The translations under genes and the position numbers were made by a program. The notes under the pieces were generated by a model. The model did no database searches and was not told where the DNA came from. It worked only from the letters and a program-made list of their open reading frames with translations. A stretch of 64,000 bases of DNA from Viscum album (Eukaryota; Streptophyta; Magnoliopsida; Santalales; Viscaceae): positions 536,892,394-536,956,393 of the forward strand of contig OY728143.1 in the NCBI GenBank assembly GCA_963277665.1, read 5' to 3'. Below, piece after piece: positions 48,801 through 62,562 of this stretch. Within the stretch, counting starts at the first letter, position 1. Every line of letters begins with the position of its first letter.

Positions 48801-50195
48801 ACTGGTGACTATTATGTTAATAACCCGATCAAGACCATGTGTTCACAGGAAGAACTATGTATGTCACAGGTTCTCCATTATTATATTTTTCATTTATGAT
48901 TACATAATTTATAGTTTTGTTTAGAAACTCTAGAGATTATTTCCATATAGAGATAGGGTTGTTATATTTGATATGGGATTGGACCTCTAATAGGTGTCTT
49001 AGGTATCTTGTGATGATAAGAAACATAACCTATATAGTTCATTTGGTATAGTTTACTGTCATATGACATGACTATACCGTGAAGTATAATGTCATTAAGC
49101 AAGGACATAAATATAATGCCCATGACTTGTGGTGGAATCCCACATATCCTATTAATATAGGAATCAAAGTCTATTTAGTTTATCTTATAGGCGTCTGCAT
49201 TATAAAAATGAGACAATAGGTGCCTTGATCAAGGCTTATGCATGTAACTCTTCCCTGAACTACCTCATCATGATTATGACCCTTTTAGTGAATATGATAT
49301 GTAATCATACTTACACACCCAATAAGGTCCCACATTGTGTCATCCCCATTATGCTATTCATACAATGATTTTCAATCACTAAGCCCATTTGACGCATGAT
49401 CGGTTTGAGAAACAAGAGATAGCAGAAGATTGGACAAATCATATAAGAGTAAACTTGTCCCTGGATTACACATATAAGTTTTCCCTAAAGATGTATGATT
49501 ACTTGTATCATGGAAAATATGGTATGGATCTTGGTCATTTTAAATGAATCCTACATTTCATCTTTATAATATGAATCAAATTTGTCATAGTTCAACTCGT
49601 CCCAAACCTGTTGATGGGTTTGAGGTACTTGAGGGAAGGTTTAAGGCATAGAAATTAAAGGATGTTTGTGTATAAGACTGCCTCTAATCCAAGGATGGGA
49701 GAGGAAAGATGTAAGAATTATGGGATAAATTTTCCCATGAGTTAAGAATATTTTGGATATAGAGTGACTTACAGCAGGGTGGATTCCCATTGGAGCTCAG
49801 GTCTTAGGAAGATATCCTATATATCTTTTCTTGGATAGGAATCAGAGTTCTCATAGTTCAGTTCATCTATAAAATATTGAAGTGTTGGAATGAGTGATTA
49901 AAATTTGGGAAATTATTGTTATCCCAAAGGTTTAGGAATGTTAGGGAATTATACAATGATAGATTCCCATGTAAAAAATTCATTCTTTATCCTCTGATAG
50001 ATAAAGAGAGATGATGACTATTAAAGTTATGTATAATATATGGGGTTTAACATATGAGTCATTATGAGATAATAACAACAAAAGGGTCTCATGAGTGAAT
50101 AAACCTAGCATATTATGGGCAATCCCTTGTAAAAGTGGCACTCGGCCAAATGTTCATGGACATGAGTTTTCATAGTGTGTGTTCAAGTGTGTTTT
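45816..50195. other. unassigned, mostly non-coding retroelement-like sequence
   Basis: No frame longer than about 80 codons, and none recognisable. It contains two imperfect copies of a CCTTGTGGGNTNGGG unit near 46742 and 46780, a TATAAAAGG at 46899, two 33-bp minisatellite units at 49051-49115, and weak 142-bp-type units near 49000 and 49850. It may be the body of LTR A4 and of the element to its left. The short reverse frames between 46652 and 48391 have no hallmarks. Confidence 0.45.
49051..49115 (+). repeat. two further 33-bp minisatellite units
   Basis: GTTTACTGTCATATGACATG and GTATAATGTCATTAAGCAAG start 33 bp apart (49051 and 49084) and fit the consensus of the 45485 array. Confidence 0.55.
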
Positions 50196-50207
50196 CTAGA
50201 CATGGTT

Positions 50208-50440
50208 GACATTTCCTATGGTGTCTGCCTATCATTTCCAATGCATCTTCCTAAAAAGGATGACATGTCCCCTGTTGTTTCAAAAGAATTAAAGTGACAT
50301 GTAAACTAGGTACCACATAACAAGGCTAACACGTCGAAGGTCATTCCCTTGTTCAAAGCATAATTTTATAAGATATATTTTCATGACCAGAATAACTTGT
50401 CCATGATCTCTTCACATGATCAAATTGACTTGTCTAAGGC
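50208..50440 (+). repeat. degenerate ~33-bp repeat, TGACATGTCC type
   Basis: GACATGTCC, GACATGTAA, AACACGTCG, AACTTGTCC and GACTTGTCT lie at 50262, 50296, 50328, 50394 and 50427, i.e. steps of about 33 with one missing. It occupies the place in LTR A4 that holds a 32-34 bp array in LTRs A2 and A3. Confidence 0.6.
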
Positions 50441-50617
50441 TGCATGAGGGAATCAAAATACTAGTTAAAGGTCATGTGATCCTTAGGGAGTCAGGAAATG
50501 GAGTCTCATTATTATATGCCCAATAATATTTTTCCACGGTTTCAACCCCAAGTATTAATAGGGTATCATAAAGTCATGGGTTTATTACCCTAATCCCTTA
50601 TAAAATAATCCTTTATG
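50441..50617 (+). repeat. end of LTR A4 (family A)
   Basis: CATGGGTTTATTACCCTAATCCCTTAT then AAAATAATCCTTTATGA aligns with CATGGTTTCATAACACTAATCCCTTAT then GAAATATTTCTTTACAGGA at the end of LTR A2. It is followed, as in A2, by the non-coding internal region. The upstream extent of this LTR is unknown; a TATAAAAGG at 46899 lies at a plausible distance. Confidence 0.6.
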
Positions 50618-50639
50618 AGAAGGAGTATAAGGTTATGTG

Positions 50640-52620
50640 ATCATTTGTGAGACATATAGATGAAGGGTTCATGGTTGAGGGTTTTAAACCTATTTGGATG
50701 ACTGGCGTTCATCTAATAGGTCCATGAAAATAGAAGGGAGTCCTGTTAATAATGGAAAGGATTTAGGGCCTTATGATGATAGGTTAGTGTGGTTGTCCCA
50801 TAACCATAGGTTTCTATACAATTTTAATGGATACATCATGTGTGAAAAGGATATAGGTTGATGGATTTATATCCATGTTTTATTAATAAGGGATGGAATC
50901 CTATATGACTGGGTTTGTGAGAAATACTTTCATGGAGAGTTATGGGGGTGTCTAGGAATGATGATTCACATGATAGAATCACATAATGTTCAAAGCGTCA
51001 TGAGATTGTGTGAAGGGTGTCACGCAATGGGTTTCATGATTTCCAAGTGAATCCCTCTTATTTTTGTAGAGAAATATCTTCCCACTCAGTTTTTATTCTT
51101 CACATCCTACTTAATTCTATCTCCTCCCATTCCACAACATATTGTGTTTCTTTAAAGGAAGATGAGGTTTATATAGATAGTGGTAAGATGATGTTCTAGT
51201 ATTTTTTCATGGTGATGGTGCTACATGCACTAGCTTGAGGTGGTGATTGGCCTCTCTTGATAGATATAACATGATTTTCAGAAGTATTCATGTGATGGAA
51301 TGCTTGATATCTTCCACGTATTCAAATAATTGTTATAAGGGAATCACGTGATCACTATTTTTTATACAATTAAATTATAGGAAACTATTAAGGGATTGAA
51401 GTGAAGTCTTTAGAGGATTCATTTTAAATTATGGAATTCCCATTCATATCCACATAAAGGATTTATGCTCAAAAAATAATGAATAAAAAATTACAATGGT
51501 GAGATCCTCTCTCGATGGGGAGTTATGTTATTTTTTATTAAAATCTGTGTGATGTTCATTTTCTTTATGTTAGAACCATCATTGGATCATAAGAACCTCT
51601 GTTAATATTGTAATTGAATTTTGTGTTTCACATGATTGGAATCATGCGATGGTTTTTTGGGCATAAGATACTACTCAAACCCTCTGTTTGATCATCATTA
51701 TTTCATATGATGGATTCACATTGCATCCAGGGATGTCTTGATGATTTACTACTAAATATCACATAAACACTGTGTCATCAGGTGATGGTATCTCATGACT
51801 ATATTCATGGAACTGGTTGATTCGATAAATCACTAAATTTAGGAAAATGATGTTGCATACATGACTTAGGGATGTCAAGAAAGTTTTGATGCATTGGTAT
51901 GATCATTGTAGGAGGCTGAAAAATAGTAAAGGTAAGGATTGATTTTCTCAAGCTCGAACAAATTTTTTTGAAGGATATTGGTCCTGAATCTTGATGTCAA
52001 ACTAGGGGTGCTGATTACAAAAGGTGAGGGAAGGTTAAAGATAATGTAGGGTAATGATCATAGAACTCAAACAAAGAGACCACCTTTTGATGGTTTTATA
52101 CACATATATTTATTGAGGGGTAGTTATGTTCCCTATCCATACCCAATATTAATTTCGTAGGAGTATATGAAACACTAAATGATATTTAGTGTGTTGTCCA
52201 TACCTTGAGTTGGTAGGGGGTCGACACCCGTAACATTTTCACCCACACCCTCACCAAACACACCAAGCCATTGCACAACCAATATTGGAACCACCTATAT
52301 ACACCCTTTAGGATCACAAAGAGTTCAATTCACACCTACCTTTATCATCAAAGATAGATCACTATTCTAGATCCTGGACTTCGTTGGCATTTCTCCTACA
52401 AGTTCACATGGTTGATTTAGTAGTTTAGTGAGCTTGGATAGGCATTGTTTTTGGCTTAGAGCATCTATAAAATACATAGAATAATTTTCTATATAAAATA
52501 GATTTAATATGGGCCAAAATACATGACCTTATAAAATTAATCTGAAGCCAAGACCCTTTCAAGACCCTCATGAATGTATTTTTTCATTGCTTTCATACTT
52601 ACAAAATATTCAATGATAAT
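50640..52620 (+). mobile_element. non-coding internal region C2 of a LARD-like element
   Basis: Homologous to 11294-13300 in the same order and orientation, including the blocks GTTCAAAG...TGAGATTGTGTGAAGGGT (50985), TTTCATGGTGATGG (51206), GGGAATCACGTGATCACTATTTTTT (51340), GATGTCAAACTAGGGGTG (51983), GACACCCGTAACATTTTCACCC (52221) and ACCTTATAAAATTAATCT (52530). Differences are frequent, so the two copies separated long ago. No coding frame is shared. The 51017-51199 frame has no counterpart in the other copy and is not a gene. Confidence 0.7.
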
Positions 52621-55600
52621 GTCTATAGTGAACCATTATGGTTTCCAACAATTTTCTTTTATAGAATTAATAAATTTTTGTGATTTTTTTCATTAATTTC
52701 TTGGTAAAAATAACAAAAATTAAATATAATTATTCGGTATATGTATACCCAACAACCTTATATCGAGTGGCCTTATTTTTGGAAGCCATATATCTAGTGA
52801 CCATATATACAATCGTCATATTTTATTTTTATATATGGCCTTAGATTCATTAATAAAACCATTAATCCATTTCATTTAATTCTCTCTAAACATGTAAATT
52901 ATATTTCTAAGGTTTTCCTTATTTCCATAGATACAATCAAAGTTATAATCTTCAATAAAATGCATGAGTATTATGATTTCTTCTTCGTGGTATTTTTATT
53001 TAATTATTATTTTATTTCCCTTTCAGTTTTCTAAATTTTGTTTCATATTTCAATATTAGAATTATTATTGTTTTTCTTAAATTTTAATATTGAACATCTA
53101 TAAAATATATAATAGTTAATTATAGTACAATTTTGATTTCATTACAAGATATTTAACACATAATATTAATGGGAAGTACAAACTAAAATCTCAGGGTGTT
53201 ACATTATCCAATTTATCCCACAGTGAGTTTGTAGTGTAATTCATAACTATACACACAAAATAGAAATTTTTTAAAATGTATAGAGAATAATACCCTTTTT
53301 TAACTGGACTATTTCATTCAACGTGGATGTATAATCATTTTACGATCATCCATAGTGGGTTAAGGTTTTTACACTAATATTTTTAAAAAATCGCATAATT
53401 TTATACCAAATCTCCCTATGTGGTTTCTAACTATGAAAGAACTATCAATTAATATGAAACCCCATGATTTTATTATGTGTTTTCCATTAACTAAAGGTTA
53501 TATTAAATATATTGTATCACTCACCACACAAAAACAAACCATTATATATTTTAAAATGCATGATAAAAATTAATACATCATGAGAATAAAATTCTATATT
53601 TTATCAATATAATTTCAAGAAGAGTAAAACACCAAAAAATAAATATATAGTTAAAATGATTTATTCAACATATTATTATTAGTGTTTGAATAAGAAAATT
53701 ATTTTGTTTGAATAATAATGAATTAAATAAATTTAATGGTTAGAAGAAAAATATTTAATGGTATGTGATTAAACTCATTTTGTGTTAAACAAATATTTTT
53801 CAAAGAATTATATCTTCCTATATAATATGTATTTTTATCATAATAAATTAAAGTTTAAAATTTTGAGGTTTATTCTAATTAATTGTTTCAATTTAATAAC
53901 TAATAAATTAATAATCATCTAATTATTAATTTATATAAAATAATATTAATAAAACTTGATGTTTTATAAGTGATTTTCTTAAATAGAAACAATTTTTTAT
54001 TATATAATATGTTTTCATTACAAAGATAAATTATTAAATTCAATTATTTGTTACAAAAAAAATTAAGTTTTTTTAATTTTCCTGTAGAAATTATCATTGG
54101 GTGAATGTTTTGGAATTTTTATGGAACATGATTTTATGGTATCTAGTAATAAAAAACATTTTTTGTTAATACCTTAAAAATTTTGGCATCATCATGATAT
54201 ATGCCTGAATTAAATATTCATAAAACTTTTTTCTCAAAAAAGTATTTAAGGGATAAGTTAGTTATATTTAAAATATTTATTTGAATTTATAAACCTATAT
54301 TCAACATTTTGGAACATAAATTTTATTTTATTCTAATAAAAAAAATATTTGGTTATTTTCATTTAATTTACTGGTTCAAAAATGTCTCACTTTTTTGTAA
54401 TTATTTCAATTTCAAATAACCCTCAATTTTTTAATAATAAAGAAACAAATACATAGGAATAAATACTATTCAAAATTCATTTTACTAAATCAAAATCACC
54501 CATATTTTAATAAACCCATTATTACATGATTTATGACAAGTGTTTCACATTGTTATATTTCAATGATCTTTTAGTTTTCCAGTTTTAGAGAATATGGAAA
54601 ACCATTACATACAAATTTATAAATTTCTATACAGTTTATATTTTTCCCCACGAAAAGGTTCTTAAATTTATACCCCTATTTTATTCTATACATTTTAGAT
54701 TCATTTAACCCTAGTTACTATAGTGTAAATATTTTAATTTTTATATTTCATAGAAATACTTATATTCAATGAAAAATATTTTAAAACATGGGGTGAAAAA
54801 AAGATCAATAAGGAATATAAAAATATATAAAGAATATTAATTCCTCTAAAAAATAAGAAAATTCATAGGGAAGTTTTTCTTTTTGAAAAATAATCATTTA
54901 TCTCATATAATAATTTACAAACAAATAAAAACATGTTTTCCAAACATTTATCATAAAATATTCTTTTAGTAAGAATAAACAGAAAATCAAAAGCATAATA
55001 GTTTCTTGAAAAAAATAAGAACTCACGAAAAAAGTTCCCTGAAAAACAAATAGTTGAGCTTTATATGGTAAACAACATTCATAACCTCATTAAAATAACT
55101 CAAAAAATAAAAAAAATTACTGAAAATCATTACAAGAATATGAAAAACATAGAGGAATATTGATGTTTTATTTTAAAACCCATGTTAAACTCATTCACAG
55201 AACCCTTTCAATATGTGTAATCAAATTGGTTATCCCAATCATTTTTAATTCAAATAATAAATCATTAGAGAATGAATTAGAAATATATATCCTGATCTCA
55301 CCCATTATAATCATTAATTACCAAGTACTATATCATGAATTTTTTAAATTTCACATTATTTCTAAAAAATTCTTGAAAAAATCATTTGAACCCATAGTCA
55401 AATAACACTCCATTTTCATATAATAATGATGAGTAATATCCTTTTATTTTGAGAAATCTAAAAATAGAAAATATCTAGAATAGTTAGAATTTTAAATTCT
55501 TTAAAAAACCATGAAAATATTTAGAGTAATCTTGTTGATGATAATGGAAATGAGGGTTGAAAATGGTAGTCATATGGAAAACAATAAAACAAATTACATT

Positions 55601-56000
55601 ACACTTTGGTAAAAATAGTAAAAACTGATTTGTAGAAAAAATATTATAAATATTCTTCTTCAATACTTAGTAAATAAGGTAAATAATTATAAAAATGTTC
55701 TTGAAATATTTTTAAAGTATATTTAATAAAAATAATGAAAAATGTAAAACCCTGTGTCTGTATGTGTGTATGGATGAGTTTAAGGTTTTCAAAAAAATCA
55801 ATTTCATAAAATAGTGGCCAATTCATTTCATTAATTGGGGCTTGATTGAGGTTACCAAAGGTCTAGACCCCTCTAAAAGGAATTTTTACCCTCAAAAGAT
55901 GGGTTCATGGTAGTCATAAAAGCATAAAGAGGCTTCAAGAGGAGATGATCCCTATAGAAAGCTACTACAATGCCACAATCATGCTTTTATAGATCCAATA
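52621..56000. other. very AT-rich sequence with no recognised gene
   Basis: Long A and T runs, few GC pairs and no long frame. A TGTAACACCCTGAG sequence on the minus strand starts at 53211 and could be an LTR start (see findings). The 55160-55405 and 55644-55826 frames are typical chance frames of AT-rich DNA. Stretches like this are often decayed LTR U3 or scaffold-attachment-type DNA, but nothing here decides. Confidence 0.5.
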
Positions 56001-59000
56001 ATTGCCTTGTAGAATTTCTAGTATCCCATTGAGGGATGTTGGATAAACGATTTAGTTAGTGGGGGCCCTACGTCTTACTAGTTCCCCTAGGTGTTTTTTA
56101 ATGTGGAGGAAGACCGTTAATTTTTTAGGAACACCACATTAATACCCAATTCCAGGTTTTTATCACCAAAATCCTTTGAGAAACCCCAAAACATCACTTC
56201 CCCTATCATCTCAAGGAGAGATCTTTTTGGATTTTTTTCCATTAGATATATCGTTAATTATAATCAATGGACACAGTTAAGTCTACGACTCAATTTCATC
56301 CTCCCAAAATTTCTATAATCTAATGCTTGTTATAACTAGATTTTTTTTTCAATTATAACAAAATTTAATGGTGGAATCATCACAATATTATTGAAAACCC
56401 TTGATTCATTATGAGAGTGTGTCCCAAGGCTGCTCTTACACAACACCGACACTCATTTCAATGATTGTACGAGGATGAATTATTTTGTTGAGGAGTTTAT
56501 TCTAAATTCATTTTACTTTTGTTATATTTATTGTTCTATTTTTTCTGTTTTTGGCTTAGGATAGTGCCATGATAATGATATGAACCATCAATGGGTTGTT
56601 GAACTCAGTTCAGGTGCATCAGGAGAATCCGATGAGTGTTTTGTAGTTTATAACAAAGTGAACTATATTGGTTAATTTTTATAAATCTATAAAAATTTAT
56701 AATCTAGTTGTAAGTAATTAATAATGGTTTCGTAGATATAAGATAGGTTCATGGGTGGTATTAATGTTGTAAATTTTCCATGGATGAGATCGTGTAGTGG
56801 GGTACTAGATATAGTTGAATATAAGTTTCATTTTTACAGTTGGAGGTCTAAGTTATTTCCATTAATTTATTTCCATTTGATAATACATAAGGGTACTATG
56901 TCATTATGTAATCTTGCGTCAACCGTTATTTAATATCTACTATTATTTTGGATTAATACATTTCCATCTGTTAATTAACCACGTCATAATCACATCTGTA
57001 ATTAGTGAATTTCCTATGGACCAAGAATATTCAATAGGGGAATTTACCACCTAAACATGAATCTCGAAGTTAATTGGTATATTTATGATTTTCATTGAGA
57101 TTCAATTTATATGTTTGGTAATATTATTAATTTAAATCATTCCATAGACCGAGTAAGGTCCAAGGAAGTGTCTAGACATATTAAGTGACTCACCCTTCTT
57201 TTAATATTAAAACCTATTTAATGTGTCTCAATGAGGAGCCCTTATTTAAATAGTATATCCTAGTAAATGTTTCTCTATGAGGCACCACATTTAAAATAGT
57301 ATAACCCATTAAATGTTTCACCTATGAGGCCCCGTTCTTTAAATGGACGAACCTAGTGAATAAATGTCCTGAAAGTAAAGTGATAACTAGGAAGTACACA
57401 ATCTATTATATTGAAAATTATTTAATTTGGGATATATCAACCTCAATAATAGAGTCATTAATTTATTCCCCTTAGGTAATATGTTGTTATTGAATGCTAA
57501 TTATTAAAATTAAAACCTCTCAAATCCCATGTTGATTACTGAACTTATAAGTGATGATAATGCTTTGATATTTCTTGAAATAATTAAAATAAATTAATAG
57601 TGTTGGTATGTTTTGTTACAATTAATTAAATAAAATAATTGGTGAAATTAAATAAGGAATCTAATTGATTATTGTGAGTCATGCCTTCCGTCTACCTCTT
57701 GGTACCCCCACAGATCTCATGGCTATAGAATATGACTTTATTGGAACCTTTTTCCTGTTACTTTTCGTAGGATATGACCTATCATTGGATTTTTGGACCA
57801 AGAACGTACTTATGCTTATAATTGAAGTTATGTTGGCCTCATTTTTTTATTTTTATTTTGGATTATCCAAACTATATGTGTATTAACAACTATATATACT
57901 GAATTAATTTCATTTTATGTATCAAACATTCTTACGTGGTTTGTTTTATTGGAACATTCTGGATAGTATTTTTATTATGATCTTCCTTATGATCATTTCA
58001 TTCAATTTTTACTGTATTTTGTTCTACTCTAGAGGCTATAGTTTCTCCACCATACCACCATTAGATCCTCACTTCTATTCATTATCCTCTAGAATATGAG
58101 GAGGCTTTCTTGAGGCCATGTGGTCTTTAGTATTGGTTACTTATATGTTAACTAGTCTCAAGACATCCCAATGTGGTATCTATGCTAAATTTTACCTTTT
58201 TTATTATTTTCTAGAAGATAGAAGATTAGAATGTGTCAGAATTTTGTAAATAGTTTGTATCTGGGAATGGCCAACCCATGCATGGGGGAAATACCAAGTT
58301 TAGGAGGTTGGGACATTTTATTCATGAATTCTATTATTAAAGTTTATTTGACTTCATCTCAAGTGATGCACTTGATTTTGAGGTTATTGATTTAATGGAT
58401 TTATCACTTGGACTAGTATGGGAAGGGGGGAGGTGTGTTAGTGCATCATTTTCGGAATATAATATTCATATTTCATTTTAGTAATATAATATTCATATTT
58501 CATTAAAACTCTTTTTTTCTCTTCGGTACTCTTATATTGTGTTATTTATTTGCTTGGTTATGGATATGTAATATGGTTGATTAAATAAAGTGTATGTATC
58601 ATACTATATAAAATATTACCATACATATTGATGATGAAATTATATTTAACCAACTGTAAATTCATTAAATAAATGAAATAGAATTGAAAAAATTAATAAA
58701 TTAACCATGATGGGAATATTTAAAATGTTCAAGGAATTGGATTTTGTTAAAATAAATCCATGTGACTAGAGATGGATGTTAGTTTAATGGTGTGACAACT
58801 ACAACCTATTGGGTTTTTCTCAATAACATCAGAAAAAAACCCATACAACTGAATCCATATATGCTTGAATTGACTATAGTAGGTCAATATCATCATTTTA
58901 TAACTATAATATAATCCCTATTAAGTATGTATATTAAAGAATTAAAAAATTTACTATTAATGGGCTTCAAATAAATGGGATTCCTATAACAACATGTAAA

Positions 59001-61260
59001 TCATTTAACTCTTTAACAAGGGAATGGATAGACATATAATTGAACCAAGGTTGTCCTGAATTTACTCTCATTAGTTGACTTCATATTTATATGACATTGT
59101 AATTAAAACATTTGGGGTGTATATATTAAATGGGTATAATTTTTTAATGTATAGAAATGCAATTTAAATGTGGTTTTACTATATATATTATTGGTGTCAT
59201 TGTATTGATCCAAATATTATAACTTTTAATCCTTGATAAAGATTTTCTAGGACGATTCTTCACTATAAATGTTAATATATAATTGATAACTAACTATTTG
59301 ACTTAGTACCGACCTACATGAATAATTAAAGTTTTTTTTAACATTGTGGAATAATGGGAATCCGTAATGATATTATTAAATGTGAACTGGTGAAATGGTT
59401 AAAATAATACCTTATAAATTTTGATATAAAAGACTTTGTTGTGGGTGTTAGTTTTAGAGTTATTGTGTGAGAACATGGATGTTTACCAGGGGTCTTAGTT
59501 GATGTTTTGATATTACACATAGAGTACAATATAGAGATCTAATTGTACTTTTAGGCATGACCATAAATATAGAGTTGATACCTTGTGTAAGGTGAGGGTT
59601 TATCCTAGAGTAGTAAAATACATAAAGATAAAATGCATTAGTGGATTCTTTTATCAAGTGTTTAAGTAGTAAAAGTGTTATTTTTATGATATTTAGGATT
59701 GAATAAGACATAATTAGTGTGAAAGGACACCCTTGGTAGGCATGTGGGCATGCTGTAAATTGATTATTGTTAGTGATGTGAGTATTCTGGATTCTTTAGA
59801 AAATGGGACACAAATACTATATGAATATTTAGATGTTTAGTAATTCATTTGACATTATTTCTTGTGGTTTATGACTCAAGGAGTCCTCCTTCATGTTATA
59901 AATGGTATTGTGTGACTATTAACCTCTTGGGTTAATGTTTTTTTGAAATATAGAGCACACTATAAATTAGTGGTGCAGTAGTGCCCACAGATCAGGAAAA
60001 AATGGTTTTCCATTTTTTGGATGTAACATCAAATCAATATGAATTTTTATCTATGGTTCCATTGAAATCATGTTTAGTGTGCAAGAATGAGTGGTAGCGG
60101 GGGTGGGAATGATTAGGTACATAGCCCTTTTGGTTTAGAGTCCACCTTTCCGAATTCTTTGAGTATGTCAAAAAAGGTTAGTGGAATCCATTAATGATGC
60201 TTAGGGTTGAGTAAACACATGAGTGTATATTATTGGATAATTAATTGGTTATGTAAAGTAATAAAGGGAGATCTATAATTTGTAAAATTAGAATGTGTAA
60301 AAGGTATGACTGCGGGATAGTGGCTTGGACCTAAGGGCTTGGTTCCGATGAAATAAGGATAATTGGTCCTTGAGACTGGTAATCTTGATCTGGATGAATA
60401 GATTCATGAAAAAATTATGTTTTAATTGAATCTATGTGAAATTAATGCATTGGAGATATATAGGTCCATTTGGATCTAAGTTGGGTGGTACGAGAGCTAA
60501 CATTCGTGATTCTTGATGTACATCGAAGAATGTTTATATAAAAACAACATATTTGGGTATAATGAGAGGATTTTGGGTGAGGTGGCCTGAGACACTTAGG
60601 TCAGAATCATGATGATTCTAAATTAAGACTGATAACATGTAAGGATCATGTGTGAAGACTTGTCCAGTACTGGTGGAATCGATAAGACCCATTTTGTTCA
60701 ATGCTTTGGTAAGTGGTAATGTATGAACTGGATGGTGTGGGATGCTCCATCATTCTTCCCAATGTGTGAGAATTATTGCCTAAGTGTTTTATAGAACATG
60801 TTTTGGTGATGTTTCCTTGAGACAAGATCTAAAAATTATTGCCTTTATAAGAGCTTCTCAATGTTGATACATCTCAATAATTGTTCATTGATTTGATTGT
60901 ATAGATACTCCTAATGCGGTGAGTGAGATTTTGATTTTTGGATGTGACCCTAAAGTGAGGGAGATGTAGTTCATATGATATCAATCATGGATTGATAATT
61001 GTGTTATTAATAATATGATGAATTAGTGGAGTAGAATATATCAAGATTCTTCATTGAATGCTAGGTATTAACCAGTTATTTCATCTATTATAGTTTGAGT
61101 GTCAAACTTGTGCACAAAGTAGATTAAGTTCAATCTAGTGACAGTCGATCAGTTTTTTTCGATACCATGGTATATCACATTGTATATTTATATCTATTGG
61201 AATTTAAATCATGAAATGTTACTATAAGTTGGGTATGGACTTTAGTTAGAATGTACAGAT
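56001..61260. other. unassigned non-coding sequence
   Basis: Contains the 46-bp tandem repeat at 57211, a purine run followed by TGTGTTAG at 58420-58441, and a twice-repeated ATAATATTCATATTTCATT near 58460-58504. The 57665-57886 frame is hydrophobic but has no family signature and no plant-gene features around it. I cannot assign this region to any element. Confidence 0.45.
57211..57366 (+). repeat. 46-bp tandem repeat, 3.3 units
   Basis: Units start at 57211, 57257 and 57303 (46, 46 and 47 bp) plus a partial fourth. Each has an AACCTANTNAATGTNTCNC-like start, then ATGAGGNNCC and TTTAAATAGTAT. Units differ at several sites each. Confidence 0.88.
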
Positions 61261-62550
61261 TATCCCAAACCAGCCTGGGTACCCATGTAACCATAAAACC
61301 AAGATGGTCATAACATGGCCTGATGGGTGTTCCTAATACTCATAGGTTGGCTACTAGCACCTAGAATCACACAAAATGCAAGGGGGGTCCAACTTTCCAA
61401 AAAACACAGTAGCGAAAGGGCATAAAAGTCAATATACATATAAAAGAAACTCCACTAGGAGTAAGGTACCATAATACAATAGGGCATAAAAGCCAAAGTA
61501 CTATAACCAAATTAACAAATTGAGAAAAACATCCCAATGTCCATAAGGACACAACTCACTATGACCAAATATCAATATCCATATTATTCTCCAAGAGATC
61601 CACCCACCTTACTCAAAACTGGAAGAATAAAATTAAAAAAACACAGAAAGGAAAAATTAGGGTGTGAGATTAAGCCCAGTAGGACACCACCAATGATTCC
61701 ATAATAGATTCCAAATATAGATTATCCAAATAAATTCTATCAATTTACCAAATAAAAAGTTTTGGAAATTCAATATATTATTTACACAAAACTTTTTATA
61801 TAGTTTGAAAATGATGGAAAATTATTTTAAAGAACATGATTTTGTTTACAATGGATAAAATATTTCTATGATAATGGATTAAATAAAACTGTTACATAAA
61901 ACAGTTTATGTAAATCCAAAAAGGAATGTAAAGTAGTTTTAAAAAATTGAAATAAATTTATATCTCATATATAAGTAAACAAGTAAGAAACATGGTAATC
62001 TAATAAAAGGTATGATTGTATCAATTGGTTATTAGATTCCACACTCTCTTTATGATCATATCAAAATGATTATACTGACATCCCCATGACACTAGCCAAA
62101 GAAGACTTGTAACCCACCCTTTGGGGAGATGACCCACCACAGATATGATTTAGAATGTTGTAATAGCATAGAGTGTATCCAAATAACTCCCCAACTACCT
62201 AGGTCTTGCATACGATCATATAAAATGGGATTTTTTAAGACTGCCTAAAATAATATAACTCCAATTTTTCCTTTTAAAAAATGACAATTTCTTTAAATTT
62301 AAATCCAAAATGGGATTTAATTAAAACACATGCGACTTTCACAAGAAAAAACCACTAGGTTTATATGAAAACATTTTAAATCCATTTTAACATGTTTATA
62401 TTCCATTAAATATGAATTCCATTTTATTAATATTCATTTACACAATTAATTTCTAAAATGTAATTGAAAATTTTTCCATCAAATTCATAATTTAAATTCA
62501 ACAATTTAAATCAGTCAATTTATATGAACACGCCATAATTCAATGGAATT

Positions 62551-62562
62551 GGGGGGGGGGGG
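62551..62562 (+). repeat. run of 12 G in LTR B2
   Basis: An uninterrupted 12-base G run (C run on the element strand) in an otherwise AT-rich LTR. Confidence 0.9.

Noticed and set aside
57665..57886. Small hydrophobic membrane protein (73 codons)
   Set aside because: Its composition is what AT-rich DNA gives by chance; no family signature, no gene context, no second copy.
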